The position numbers and the translations under genes were made by a program. Shown piece after piece: positions 18,001 through 25,345 of a stretch of DNA of 64,000 bases (position 1 is its first letter; each line of letters begins with the position of its first letter). The DNA comes from Chryseobacterium rhizoplanae. Lineage in GTDB: Bacteria; Bacteroidota; Bacteroidia; Flavobacteriales; Weeksellaceae. The stretch is taken from contig NZ_FXTC01000003.1 in NCBI RefSeq assembly GCF_900182655.1, forward strand, positions 124,001 through 188,000, written 5' to 3'. The notes beneath the pieces were generated by a model. The model did no database searches. It saw only the letters and a program-made list of their open reading frames with translations, and had not been told where the DNA came from.

Positions 18001-18230
18001 TCAGATATTTCAATTTTATAAGGTCCTCCCGGCTGAAGATTATCTAAACTGAACTGTCCTTTGCTGTTACTTTTCGTTTCAATGGTACTATTAGTAGGAA
18101 GGTGAACTACCTTTACGGTAACTTCGGAAGAAATTCCCTTTAATCTTCCAAAAATTTTAGAACTGGTTTCCTGTGAAAATGCAAACCCAAACGATAATAG
18201 AGCAAAAGCACAGATGATTTTTTTCTTCAT
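15045..18230 (-). CDS. Large Oar-like TonB-dependent outer-membrane receptor
   Basis: This 1061-residue protein starts with a signal peptide (MKKKIICAFALLSFGFAFSQ). A carboxypeptidase-regulatory-like beta-sandwich follows (about residues 25-105: GRLKGISSEVTVKVVHLPTN, GQFSLDNLQPGGPYKIEI). The plug domain comes next, with the helix-loop TKLVPQSANNSFNGTNFRYN and GGSINAVTRSGSN, and then a beta-barrel ending in ...QLGVRYNF with terminal Phe. This layout is that of Oar (OmpA-related) receptors, common in Bacteroidota. No SusD-type lipoprotein gene is adjacent, so this is not a SusCD glycan pair. The ligand is unknown. It is a single-gene unit with its own terminator. Confidence 0.88.
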   Translation of the reverse strand: MKKKIICAFALLSFGFAFSQETSSKIFGRLKGISSEVTVKVVHLPTNSTIETKSNSKGQFSLDNLQPGGPYKIEISDGSQVIYENPNLQLSLGNNDLPVVEVGSKEKTIDEVKITSKKTAAKYGVGISQAQISGLPNINRGIQDVTKLVPQSANNSFNGTNFRYNNVTIDGSINNDAIGFSPSLGGQTGTSGMPGSSTRSNSISLDAIQDVQVYIAPYDVKLGNFLGGSINAVTRSGSNDVTGSIYAYGRNAAITGRNRVGDNSKMPSDFEDFIYGGRVGLPIVRDKVFLFTNLEYTKRTDPVFYNANDPGALVNEQVAQQISDFVRNKYGFNVGSFNQYNNFSESSKLFNKLDWKINDKHTLSVKNNTVFSQASNLERDGANFRFSSMDFVQKNTASTTTLELKSRFNDKWSNNLVVGYSSIHDYRDPTSGNAMFPQVEIAYNGGTILLGNDREATVFNMKQKTFEITDNLTYKKGNHTFLLGMHNELYNIDYGFVNALNGRISYKSLNDFFNGTPARIRGTYPFNGDSRQTIFDNPYAQYKVNLLSLYLQDEINWGRVRLSPGVRVDYTDLPNKPQLSPLVNNSPQDPNSGNTYSYTPLSQLTNNYLNKPTFSPRLGFTIDLTENRSMVLRGGSGIFVGRIPFAWLGYAYYNDGVGFGSYDYNGPTAAQLASNGDPLNSANFPKWQNSSKVQVDLIDNNFKMPRVWRSSLAFDYTLAGYKLTLEGIYTKVLYDLKFQQVNKTDNVTYYSYDTNHEMPIYTTNINSNFSNAYLLSNTKEGYRYNLTAQLSKSYDFGFNFFVAYTYGDAKDITNGIRNSMESNWQMNQSLTPNDPKLTTSNFAIKNRVVANLGYAFNISETNRLYTNVYFNAQSGNPFSWGFVNSTIANTGQAAGLAYIFKDAAEASKYIVPIKDAAGNVVVTAQQQIADYENFVNNNDYLKSRRGKFTERNGDVTPWNIQADIRIMDEIKLSKKSKNNIQISLSIINFTNLLNKDWGKVYFVPNTFNSTASVGLTKVGNVATGQPSAGDPTYNFKTPGLPYTIDQFASRFQAQLGVRYNF

Positions 18231-18545
18231 ATTTTATTCGCTATAAACTTGGTGTAAAATTATATCTAGTAAAAATGAAGTATGGTAACATAGAATTAAC
18301 ATTACGTAACAGAATGTTTAATATTTCCTTAAAAAAAACTTAATAGAAACATCATGAAAATCTTAAAAAAAATTCTAGAGCAAAGATGAAAATCTTCTAT
18401 ATTTCAAGCTTTCAAAAGTTTTTAATTTCTTAAAATTTTACTATTAACAATTATTCTCTGTTGAACTACTTTCCCTTCGAATCATAGAAGCTCTGAATTT
18501 TTTGATTTATATTTGTGTTTATTGTTTAATACCAAAACTACAGAT
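18231..18545. other. Divergent promoter region, no gene seen
   Basis: This AT-rich gap separates the TonB receptor gene (minus) from the DUF72 gene (plus). The only element I can point to is the -7 box at 18508-18515 for the DUF72 gene. Confidence 0.5.
18508..18515 (+). promoter_or_regulatory. -7 promoter element of the DUF72 gene
   Basis: TATATTTG fits TAnnTTTG. It argues for the ATG at 18546 as start, because an upstream in-frame TTG (18513) overlaps the element. Confidence 0.6.
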
Positions 18546-19436
18546 ATGAAATTCGGACAAGTAGAAGACCCGTCAAAAATAGATTTCACCTTACCAAAAG
18601 ATCATCCTAAAACCAAGGAAATGCTGGCTCTTAATAAAAAAGGACTGGAAAATATTTCTATCGGATGTGCGAAATGGAATAAAACGGATCTTAAGGGATT
18701 TTATCCTAAAGGAACTAAAGATGAACTGACCTATTATGCAACTCAGTTTAATTCTATTGAACTGAATGCTACTTTCTACGGAATGCCCACTCCTGACCAG
18801 GTAAAAACATGGAAGGAAAAAACTCCTGAAAATTTTAAATTCTTCCCTAAGATCACCAATACGGTTTCTCATTTCAGAAGACTGATTGATGTGACTGATC
18901 CGGTGACCCATTTTGCTTCGGCAGTGATGAATTTTGATGAAAAACTGGGAATGGCTTTTCTTCAGCTTCATGATAATTTTAAACCTAAAGATTATGACAG
19001 GCTGGAAAAATTTGTAAAAGAATGGCCTAAAGAAGTTCCTTTAGCTATAGAACTCAGAAATACGGAATGGTTTACTGATGAGGAAATCCTTAATACAACC
19101 TGTGAGCTCTTTGAAGCTCATAACATCACCAACATCATCGTAGATACTGCCGGAAGAAGAGATATGCTTCATATGCGCCTTACCACGCCTAATGCATTTA
19201 TCCGTTACGTAGGAGCCAATGCCGAAAGTGACTATGAAAGATTGGATGACTGGCTGAAACATCTTACTAAATGGAAGAAAGAAGGTCTTCAGAATCTCTA
19301 CTTTTTCGTACACCAGAATATTGAAAAAGCATCACCTCTATTATCCGCATATTTTATCAAGAAGCTGAATGAAGAGTGGAAAACTGATATTCATATTCCA
19401 CAAATGGCCACAGAAAGTACAGGTACGTTATTTTAG
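18546..19436 (+). CDS. DUF72 domain protein (YecE-like)
   Basis: The 296-residue product has the DUF72 pattern: GCAKWNKTDLKGFYPKGTKDELTYYATQFNSIELNATFYGMP near the N-terminus, FKFFPKITNTVSH, GMAFLQLHDNF and VPLAIELRNTEW. DUF72 proteins have a TIM-barrel fold related to UV-endonuclease/xylose isomerase barrels; the biochemical role is not established. It stands alone between a divergent TonB receptor gene and a small hypothetical gene. Confidence 0.85.
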   Translation: MKFGQVEDPSKIDFTLPKDHPKTKEMLALNKKGLENISIGCAKWNKTDLKGFYPKGTKDELTYYATQFNSIELNATFYGMPTPDQVKTWKEKTPENFKFFPKITNTVSHFRRLIDVTDPVTHFASAVMNFDEKLGMAFLQLHDNFKPKDYDRLEKFVKEWPKEVPLAIELRNTEWFTDEEILNTTCELFEAHNITNIIVDTAGRRDMLHMRLTTPNAFIRYVGANAESDYERLDDWLKHLTKWKKEGLQNLYFFVHQNIEKASPLLSAYFIKKLNEEWKTDIHIPQMATESTGTLF

Positions 19437-19553
19437 ATAATATAAATCAGGTACAGGATAAAGATTGATATAAACTTCTTTTTCATAACGAATAAATTCG
19501 TAAATTAGGGTGTAATGTATTTCACGATGCATTATATTTTAAAAACATAAATC

Positions 19554-19784
19554 ATGGAAAAAGAAATTTGCAAAATCAGTATTGCCAATAGCTGGCTTGG
19601 TGATGAGTATATTTTTTATGAAAACAATACCATAAAAAGAGTATATGATCATCACAGCCTGAGTTCCAATAAAACGGAATGGGTTACTCCAAAAGAAATC
19701 AGTAAACAAAGCAAGGACAAACTGGTCAGATCCTGTCCTGAGGAATTCAAAGAACAAATTATGCAAATCCTGGATTATCCTTAA
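19554..19784 (+). CDS. Small protein of unknown function
   Basis: This 76-residue soluble protein has no signal or membrane segment. It begins MEKEICKISIANSWLGDEYIFYENN, suggesting a strand-turn-strand start, followed by a charged helical half. I do not recognise a family. It is 117 bases after the DUF72 gene and is followed by a hairpin shared with the convergent gene, which supports a real transcript. Confidence 0.5.
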   Translation: MEKEICKISIANSWLGDEYIFYENNTIKRVYDHHSLSSNKTEWVTPKEISKQSKDKLVRSCPEEFKEQIMQILDYP

Positions 19785-19794
19785 CAGAAATAAT

Positions 19795-19832
19795 AATGGG
19801 TAATAAGTCTTTTATAGTACTCATTACCCATT
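19795..19832. terminator. Bidirectional hairpin between convergent genes
   Basis: AATGGGTAAT and ATTACCCATT form a 10-bp stem with an 18-base loop between the stop codons at 19784 (plus) and 19843 (minus). Confidence 0.6.
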
Positions 19833-19842
19833 TATTCTATTC

Positions 19843-20436
19843 TTATTTATTTTTCTTCAGAAGCAACACCAGATTGAGAAACAGAAGCAGGAAATCCAGT
19901 GTAATCCAGATGCCCAGTTTTGTATTCTCATAATTGTAGGCATCTACCTGTTTTTTTGCTGATTCAGAAAGTTTCATACTTTGGTTGATGTAATTCTGTA
20001 CCTCTACAATCTGATCTATATTTTTATTCGGCACGGAATGTTGCGAAAAGTATACGAGATTTTTCTTTCCGAGATATCCTACAATCCAGTATTCATCAGA
20101 CTTATCCATTTTCAGGTATTCTATTCTGTAGTATTCCGGACGTATTTTTCCGATATGTTTGGGCTCAAGAGTTGTGTTTTGATCGGTTTTATTTACATTG
20201 ATCAGATAAAAATCCAATGCCTGGGGAAGTTTATTAATAACCTGCAGTCCTACAGAATTATCCACAAATGCTACCGCACTTTTCTTAATAAACCAGTACG
20301 TAAAAACAGAAATTGAGAAAACTACTGTTACTATACGGAACAGCTTTGCCCACTTCATCATACTTCCCGATTTCACTTTAAATAAAACCAGAGAAAGAAC
20401 AGATGCCAGAAATATTATAAAAATAATGAGTGTCAT
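19843..20436 (-). CDS. Membrane protein of unknown function
   Basis: This 197-residue protein has hydrophobic segments at residues 2-19, at about 33-50, and at the C-terminus (about 173-193), with a soluble domain of about 115 residues between. The loop contains KHIGKIRPEYYRIEYL and YWIVGYLGKKNLVYFSQ. I do not recognise the family. It ends in a lysine-rich tail (LLLKKNK). It is convergent with the small gene before it and divergent from the outer-membrane protein gene after it. Confidence 0.55.
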   Translation of the reverse strand: MTLIIFIIFLASVLSLVLFKVKSGSMMKWAKLFRIVTVVFSISVFTYWFIKKSAVAFVDNSVGLQVINKLPQALDFYLINVNKTDQNTTLEPKHIGKIRPEYYRIEYLKMDKSDEYWIVGYLGKKNLVYFSQHSVPNKNIDQIVEVQNYINQSMKLSESAKKQVDAYNYENTKLGIWITLDFLLLFLNLVLLLKKNK

Positions 20437-20470
20437 ATTCTACAAAGATACTTCTTCTCTCTATTTTATC

Positions 20471-20478
20471 TATATTTG
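20471..20478 (+). promoter_or_regulatory. -7 promoter element of the outer-membrane protein gene
   Basis: TATATTTG fits TAnnTTTG and lies 27 bases before the ATG at 20505. Confidence 0.6.
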
Positions 20479-20504
20479 CGGCCATATTTTAATCTTAATT
20501 AACT

Positions 20505-21740
20505 ATGAAAAAAACATTCTCAGTACTCCTTTCCTTCTGTATTGCGTTAATCTGCGCTCAGATAAAATTTGAAAAAGGTTATATCATCAACAGTAATAAT
20601 GTAAAGAAAGAAGTACTTATCAAAAATCAGGGATGGGCAAACAACCCTGACAGCTTCACTTACAAAACAGATGAAAAATCAGGAGAAAGTACTGGTACAC
20701 CCTCTACAATTAAAGAATTTGAGATTTACAATGATGTAAAATATGTTACCTATAACGGTGACATTGATTATTCGTCTGATAATACCGGGGATTTTTCTTC
20801 CAACAAAGAACCTGAGTTGAAAAAAGCTTCTGTATTCCTTAAGGAAATTGTAACAGGCAGTAAAAACCTCTACTCATATCAGGGTCAAAATATCACAAGG
20901 TACTTTTATTCTGACTCAAATTCTTCTATTCAGCCATTGATTTATAAAAAATACTTTTTCAATGGAAACAATCTGCAGGTTGCAACAAATGAAAAATATA
21001 TTGATCAATTGAAAACTATATTCTCAGATGATAATACAGCTCAGACAATTGCTCTAAAAACAAAATATACGAGTAATGATCTAAAGAAAATTTTCTCAAC
21101 ATATAACAGCAATATTTCTGGAACTACTAACGAAGAAACTCCTTCTGAGACTAAAAGAAATTCTAAGTTTAACTTGGCTGTCAGACCTGGGCTCAATTTT
21201 TACTCACCATTGGAAATAACAAAAACTTTTAGTAATGAAGGGGCTCCTTCAAAAACTGGATTCAGGATAGGAGTTGAAGCAGAAATTGTATTACCATTCA
21301 ATAAAAACAAATGGTCAGTTGTAATTGAACCTACATTCTCACTTTACAATAACAAAACGGCTGTAAGAACAACTAACGGTAATTTGTATAACATAAATGT
21401 AGATAATTATTCATTTATAAGTATTCCTCTAAGTGTAAGACACTACATGTTTATCAATGATAAATCAAAGATCTTTATTAATGCAGGTATTAATGTTCTA
21501 ACTCTGAAAACAAGTTCAGCTAAGGATTTCCCATTAGATTATGATGGATATGTATTTGACAGATTTAAGTTATCTTCATCTCAGGCTTTCAAAAGCGCTG
21601 TATTTGGAATAGGGTATAATTATAATAACAAATACATTATAGAAGCTAGGTATAATACGGGCATGAATCTACTTGAAGAAAAAGGTCCTGAGGCAAATCT
21701 AAAGTATGCTTCCTTAATCCTGGGATATAATATTTTCTAA
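20505..21740 (+). CDS. Secreted outer-membrane beta-barrel (porin-family) protein
   Basis: The 411-residue product has a signal peptide (MKKTFSVLLSFCIALICAQ). The first 200 residues hold a domain of unknown fold. The C-terminal half looks like a small beta-barrel of the PorT/outer-membrane protein beta-barrel group: alternating strands such as FNLAVRPGLNFYSPL, FRIGVEAEIVLPF, WSVVIEPTFSLY, ISIPLSVRHYMF, and a final YASLILGYNIF ending in Phe. It is probably inserted in the outer membrane by BAM. The ligand or role is unknown. It overlaps the convergent HD-hydrolase gene by four bases. Confidence 0.7.
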   Translation: MKKTFSVLLSFCIALICAQIKFEKGYIINSNNVKKEVLIKNQGWANNPDSFTYKTDEKSGESTGTPSTIKEFEIYNDVKYVTYNGDIDYSSDNTGDFSSNKEPELKKASVFLKEIVTGSKNLYSYQGQNITRYFYSDSNSSIQPLIYKKYFFNGNNLQVATNEKYIDQLKTIFSDDNTAQTIALKTKYTSNDLKKIFSTYNSNISGTTNEETPSETKRNSKFNLAVRPGLNFYSPLEITKTFSNEGAPSKTGFRIGVEAEIVLPFNKNKWSVVIEPTFSLYNNKTAVRTTNGNLYNINVDNYSFISIPLSVRHYMFINDKSKIFINAGINVLTLKTSSAKDFPLDYDGYVFDRFKLSSSQAFKSAVFGIGYNYNNKYIIEARYNTGMNLLEEKGPEANLKYASLILGYNIF

Positions 21741-22381
21741 TCTACATTCCATTCTTTATAAAACTGGTCGAGGAAATTCAGCATATAATTGTGTCTTTCT
21801 TCGGCCATTTTTTTCCCCTTTTCGGTGTTCATCATGTCTTTCAGAAGCAATAGTTTTTCGTAGAAATGATTGATAGTTGTGCCATCAGACTTTTTATATT
21901 CTTCTTTTGACATTCCCAATTTAGGCTTCATATCCGGATGGTACATCAGGTTATTCTTAAAGCCTCCGAAATTGAACGTTCTGGCAATTCCAATTGCTCC
22001 AATTGCATCAATACGGTCGGCATCCTGCACGATTTTAAGTTCAATAGGTGGATTTAACGGAGCCTGATCTCTATTTTTAAATGAAATATTTTCAATCACA
22101 AATAAAACCTTCAGGATTGTTTCTTCGGGAACATTTTGCTCTTCAAGAAATGCTCTGGCTATTTTGGGAGCAATGGTTTCATCTCCGTTATGAAATTTAG
22201 GATCTGCAATATCGTGAAGAAGCGCAGACAATTCTACAACCTCTTGATCACAATCTTCTGTTTCTGCTATTTGAGCGGCCAGTTTCCAGACTCTTTCAAT
22301 ATGGAACCAGTCATGTCCCGCTTCTGCTCCTTCTAATTTTTCTTTTACAAATGCTATTGTGTTGTCAATCGTACTTTTCAT
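21737..22381 (-). CDS. HD-domain phosphohydrolase
   Basis: This 214-residue protein carries the HD-domain metal ligands in order: HDWFHIERVWKLA (residue 19), a second HD pair in LLHDIADPKFHNGDE (about residue 51), and a later Asp in IVQDADRIDAIGAIGIARTF. This is the pattern of small YedJ/PA2633-like HD hydrolases, which act on phosphorylated small molecules in the cytoplasm; the substrate is not known. It is translationally coupled to the alpha/beta hydrolase gene, whose stop overlaps its start by four bases (ATGA). Confidence 0.88.
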   Translation of the reverse strand: MKSTIDNTIAFVKEKLEGAEAGHDWFHIERVWKLAAQIAETEDCDQEVVELSALLHDIADPKFHNGDETIAPKIARAFLEEQNVPEETILKVLFVIENISFKNRDQAPLNPPIELKIVQDADRIDAIGAIGIARTFNFGGFKNNLMYHPDMKPKLGMSKEEYKKSDGTTINHFYEKLLLLKDMMNTEKGKKMAEERHNYMLNFLDQFYKEWNVD

Positions 22382-23223
22382 TTATCTATCAGTTCATTTA
22401 AAATAATATCCCAGAGTTTACTATTGTAACTTCTAAAAAAATTGACATGTCCGATTTCCTTTTTATCAGATTCTGAAACAGCAACCAATCTGTAAGTTGG
22501 TTTAAGATTAGGATAAGTATTATTTAATAAGCTTAAAACTCCTTTTTCTGTGAGCCAGACATCATCTTCTGCACGGATTACAAATACTTTCTGTGTCAAA
22601 TTTTTAGAAAAGTCATCAATTTTCTCCAACAGTCTGTTGGTTGATTTCTTGTTTAAAATTAAGGTTCTCCAGTCATATGCGCAATTTTTTGGAAGACTTT
22701 CTCCCAGTCCAAACCAATGTGCCGGAAAATACCCTAGTAATGAAGTGGTTAATGGCTGAACAATTCCAAAGCCAAAATATGCTTCAATTTTTGTTCTCCA
22801 CTTCAGATTACCCACAAAAGCATTTTGTGTTCCCACAAAAATAAATTCTTCAAAAATTTCAGAGTCTTCATTCATTCCCAGAATTAAAGCACCTACAGAA
22901 TGGCCTAAGCAAAACTTTTTATAGTCTTTAAAATTTGTTTTGATATATTGGGTTAAAGCTTTGTAATCTTTTGAGCCCCACAATCTCATAGAACCATGAA
23001 ATCCTCTCATATCTTTCGGCTTGGAAAGTCCTATTCCCCTGTAATCATAAGTAATCACTGTAAATCCCTGTTCAGAAAAATAACTGGCAAAAGAAAAATA
23101 CACTTGCTGTTTTACTCCTGTTGCCGAATTAATCAGCAATAGTTTCCCATTACTTTTTTCAGGCTTAAAGAGATGGACAGCGAGAGAAATATGGTCTTCT
23201 GTGGTCAATATTAGTTTTTCCAT
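22378..23223 (-). CDS. Alpha/beta hydrolase
   Basis: This 281-residue protein shows the alpha/beta-hydrolase fold: FTVITYDYRGIGLSKP (strand 3 and loop), the nucleophile elbow CLGHSVGALILG (Ser about residue 109, variant G-H-S-V-G), a late acid region VFVIRAEDDVW, and the catalytic His in EIGHVNFFR. This resembles the YheT/esterase-like group. The substrate is unknown. It overlaps the downstream HD-hydrolase gene and probably forms a two-gene unit with it. Confidence 0.85.
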   Translation of the reverse strand: MEKLILTTEDHISLAVHLFKPEKSNGKLLLINSATGVKQQVYFSFASYFSEQGFTVITYDYRGIGLSKPKDMRGFHGSMRLWGSKDYKALTQYIKTNFKDYKKFCLGHSVGALILGMNEDSEIFEEFIFVGTQNAFVGNLKWRTKIEAYFGFGIVQPLTTSLLGYFPAHWFGLGESLPKNCAYDWRTLILNKKSTNRLLEKIDDFSKNLTQKVFVIRAEDDVWLTEKGVLSLLNNTYPNLKPTYRLVAVSESDKKEIGHVNFFRSYNSKLWDIILNELIDK

Positions 23224-23313
23224 AGTATAAAAAGAAAAAATCCACTATAAAAGTGGACATTTTACTTATATTTTTATGTTAAGTTTCAGACTTTTGATAT
23301 GTCGTAAATAGCT

Positions 23314-24204
23314 TTAAGAAAAGAAGTCTGACATTCTTGGCAACCCTGTCTGAGAACCCTTACCCCCGGAAACTCTTGATGAAACTTCATTTCCAAATTT
23401 CACGCATTCTTCAATAGAGTTCCCATGGCAAAGCGCAATAGCAAATCCTGACGTAAATGCATCGCCCATTCCCATTTTATAAACTTTCTCGTCTTTGTCG
23501 TTTCTATAATATTTCATCTCTGTGCCATCAAAATAAATGGTTGAGTTGGTATCATCTCTTACAAAAACTTTATTGAAATATTTCTTAAGGACCTCTTCCC
23601 TCTTTTCTTCTCCGAAAATGGTGTATAACTCGTTGCTTTTAGCTACAATAAAATCAACCTTTTCTAAAACTTCTTCACTGACTCTCATTGCAGGAGAAGC
23701 ATATAGGCCAACTTTCTTACCATATTTCTTGGCTTTTTTAACGGTATGCTCTACCACCTCCATAGAAACTTCAAGCTGTACCAGTACAAGATCTGCAGTA
23801 TTAAAATACTTATCTGCTTCGTCTATATGCGATTTGCTGAGATATTTATTGGCTGCCGGTACAACAACAATAGCTGCATTGCCATGAGAAGTTGTCACAT
23901 AAGCTGTTCCTGTAGCCTCTTTATCTGTTTCATGTACAAAACCTACATTTACATTTTCACTTACCAGATTTCTCATGATTTGCTGACCAAGGGGATCCAT
24001 TCCCACACATCCTATAAAGTACACACTTGCACCCAGCCTGGCAGTACCTACCGACTGATTGGCTCCTTTACCCCCAAAATAGCTATCTGACTTAACAGCC
24101 AAGACCGTTTCGTTGGGTGAAGGAAGTTTTTCGGTTTCAAGAACCAAATCTATGGATGAGCTGCCCACAACAATAATTCGGGGTTGTTCTGATGAGAAAT
24201 TCAT
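23314..24204 (-). CDS. PfkB/ribokinase-family sugar kinase
   Basis: This 296-residue protein follows the ribokinase pattern. The substrate motif is FGGKGANQSVGTARLGA (PfkB signature 1, residues 43-59), the N of NELY interacts with ATP, and the anion hole and catalytic base are in KMGMGDAFTSGFAIAL, where the usual GAGD is GMGD. Ribokinase is the most likely specificity given KGANQ, but no ribose transporter or pentose gene is adjacent, so the substrate could be another sugar or nucleoside. The Ala to Met change next to the catalytic Asp is unusual. Confidence 0.8.
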   Translation of the reverse strand: MNFSSEQPRIIVVGSSSIDLVLETEKLPSPNETVLAVKSDSYFGGKGANQSVGTARLGASVYFIGCVGMDPLGQQIMRNLVSENVNVGFVHETDKEATGTAYVTTSHGNAAIVVVPAANKYLSKSHIDEADKYFNTADLVLVQLEVSMEVVEHTVKKAKKYGKKVGLYASPAMRVSEEVLEKVDFIVAKSNELYTIFGEEKREEVLKKYFNKVFVRDDTNSTIYFDGTEMKYYRNDKDEKVYKMGMGDAFTSGFAIALCHGNSIEECVKFGNEVSSRVSGGKGSQTGLPRMSDFFS

Positions 24205-24271
24205 TGTGTTTTGTATTAGCTTTAAAATTTATAACTGACAAAATCGTGTTCCAAAAGTAACTAATTTTAAG

Positions 24272-24907
24272 TTAACTTATTTCTATAAATTCAGTAATTA
24301 TTTTCACTGGTAATTGATTTTCATCATATGCTATATAACTGGCATAAAATCCTTCCCCATATCCGGTTTCAAAAGCAAATATAGTTCCGGGATGCTCTTT
24401 TGCAGGTTTCAGGAAGGCATATTGGTCAATAGCACCGTTTTCATCAAAGAAATACTCATGGAAAAATTCTTCGTAGATTCCCATAAAATCACCGCCTTTA
24501 TTCTGGAATAGTCTCTGTTCAAGCTCGTTGAGGCTATTTTGAGTATCAACATCCATGAAACATCCCATCCCGCTTTCTACAGGATAACCAAAGATTTCTT
24601 CTTTTGCCAGATCTTTTATGTTCTGTCCTGCCGTAGTTGCCAGTTTCCATTCTTTAATTTCAGAATTATTGAATATGATTTCAGCATAAGCCACACAGTT
24701 ACTGTTTCTTTCTTTGTGCACGATCACAGAAAAATCCCCCTTCGGAAATTCTGTAGTGAAAGGAAGCATATCATTGGTGATTAATGGATCGCAGGCAACC
24801 AGCTTTCCACTGGAAAGATAGATCTTCCCCGCTTCAAAACTTTCTAACAATGGATTTTCTACAAAATCCTTCGAGAATAGTTTTTTTATGTTTTCTATAT
24901 GTGTCAT
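24272..24907 (-). CDS. DUF4241 domain protein
   Basis: This 211-residue protein has features of DUF4241: an early YLSSGKLVACDPLI, central FPKGDFSVIVH, AEIIFNNSEIKEWKLAT, and a later segment with GMGCFMDVDTQ. The family is of unknown function and common in Bacteroidota and Firmicutes, sometimes near toxin immunity genes. It starts only five bases after the stop codon of the GIY-YIG gene, so the repeat-flanked nuclease unit lies immediately upstream and may affect its expression. Confidence 0.7.
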   Translation of the reverse strand: MTHIENIKKLFSKDFVENPLLESFEAGKIYLSSGKLVACDPLITNDMLPFTTEFPKGDFSVIVHKERNSNCVAYAEIIFNNSEIKEWKLATTAGQNIKDLAKEEIFGYPVESGMGCFMDVDTQNSLNELEQRLFQNKGGDFMGIYEEFFHEYFFDENGAIDQYAFLKPAKEHPGTIFAFETGYGEGFYASYIAYDENQLPVKIITEFIEIS

Positions 24908-24912
24908 TTTAT

Positions 24913-25278
24913 TTATTCTTTATTTTCAGTGTCAGGCCGAGCGGAGTCGAAGCCTTTGGGATTTTTATCATTAAAATTATCTGCATGGCTGTCATTTCGG
25001 CAAATAGATAATTCTTTCAGCTTATCCCAATTATCATTTATAGTAGCTTCCTTTTTCTTACGACTCCAGCCCTTCACTTGTTTTTCAAATGCTATTGCCT
25101 GAATAATATCATTAAACAGATAAAAGAAGACCAGCTCAACCGGTCTTCTTTTATACGTATAACTTTCAGGAAATTTCCCTGACTGATGCTGAGAAAATCT
25201 CAATTCAATATCATTGGTAACTCCTGTATAATAGGAATTATCGGAACATTTTAAAATATATACAAAATATTGTTTCAT
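24913..25278 (-). CDS. GIY-YIG nuclease enclosed by inverted repeats
   Basis: This 121-residue protein has a single GIY-YIG domain: FVYILKCSDNSYYTGVTNDI (residues 5-24), R27, the metal-binding Glu in AFEKQVKGWSRKKKE (E65), and K-rich helix. Such domains cut DNA. Residues 108-117 (KGFDSARPDT) are the translation of the left repeat (24930-24957), so the repeat supplies the protein tail. The start codon is seven bases inside the right repeat (25286-25313). The gene therefore nearly fills a 384-bp unit with 28-bp inverted ends (26 of 28 identical). Many Bacteroidota GIY-YIG proteins of this UPF0213-like kind are annotated with no role. A link to spread or upkeep of the repeats is an inference. 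Confidence 0.85.
   Translation of the reverse strand: MKQYFVYILKCSDNSYYTGVTNDIELRFSQHQSGKFPESYTYKRRPVELVFFYLFNDIIQAIAFEKQVKGWSRKKKEATINDNWDKLKELSICRNDSHADNFNDKNPKGFDSARPDTENKE
24930..24957 (-). repeat. Left inverted copy of the CTTCGACTCCGCTC repeat
   Basis: On the minus strand the segment reads CTTCGACTCCGCTCGGCCTG at its core. It is an inverted match to 25286-25313 at 26 of 28 positions. It overlaps the 3' end of the GIY-YIG gene. Other copies of the family are at 45079-45105, 45157-45184 and 52788-52810. Confidence 0.9.
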
Positions 25279-25285
25279 CTTTCAA

Positions 25286-25313
25286 AAAGGCTTCGACTCT
25301 GCTCAGCCTGACA
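25286..25313 (+). repeat. Right inverted copy of the CTTCGACTCCGCTC repeat
   Basis: Reads CTTCGACTCTGCTCAGCCTG at its core on the plus strand, ending TGACA. It lies in the spacer between valS and the GIY-YIG gene, just upstream of the nuclease start. Confidence 0.9.
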
Positions 25314-25345
25314 TTCCGACAAATTACCCTATTATTAGGTAATTT

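Noticed and set aside
15045-18230. SusC-type receptor of a glycan utilisation locus
   Set aside because: No SusD-type lipoprotein or glycoside hydrolase is adjacent, and the N-terminal domain and plug fit an Oar-like receptor.
24913-25313. Classical insertion sequence with transposase
   Set aside because: Inverted ends are present but the gene is a GIY-YIG nuclease, not a transposase, and no target-site duplication is obvious outside the repeats.
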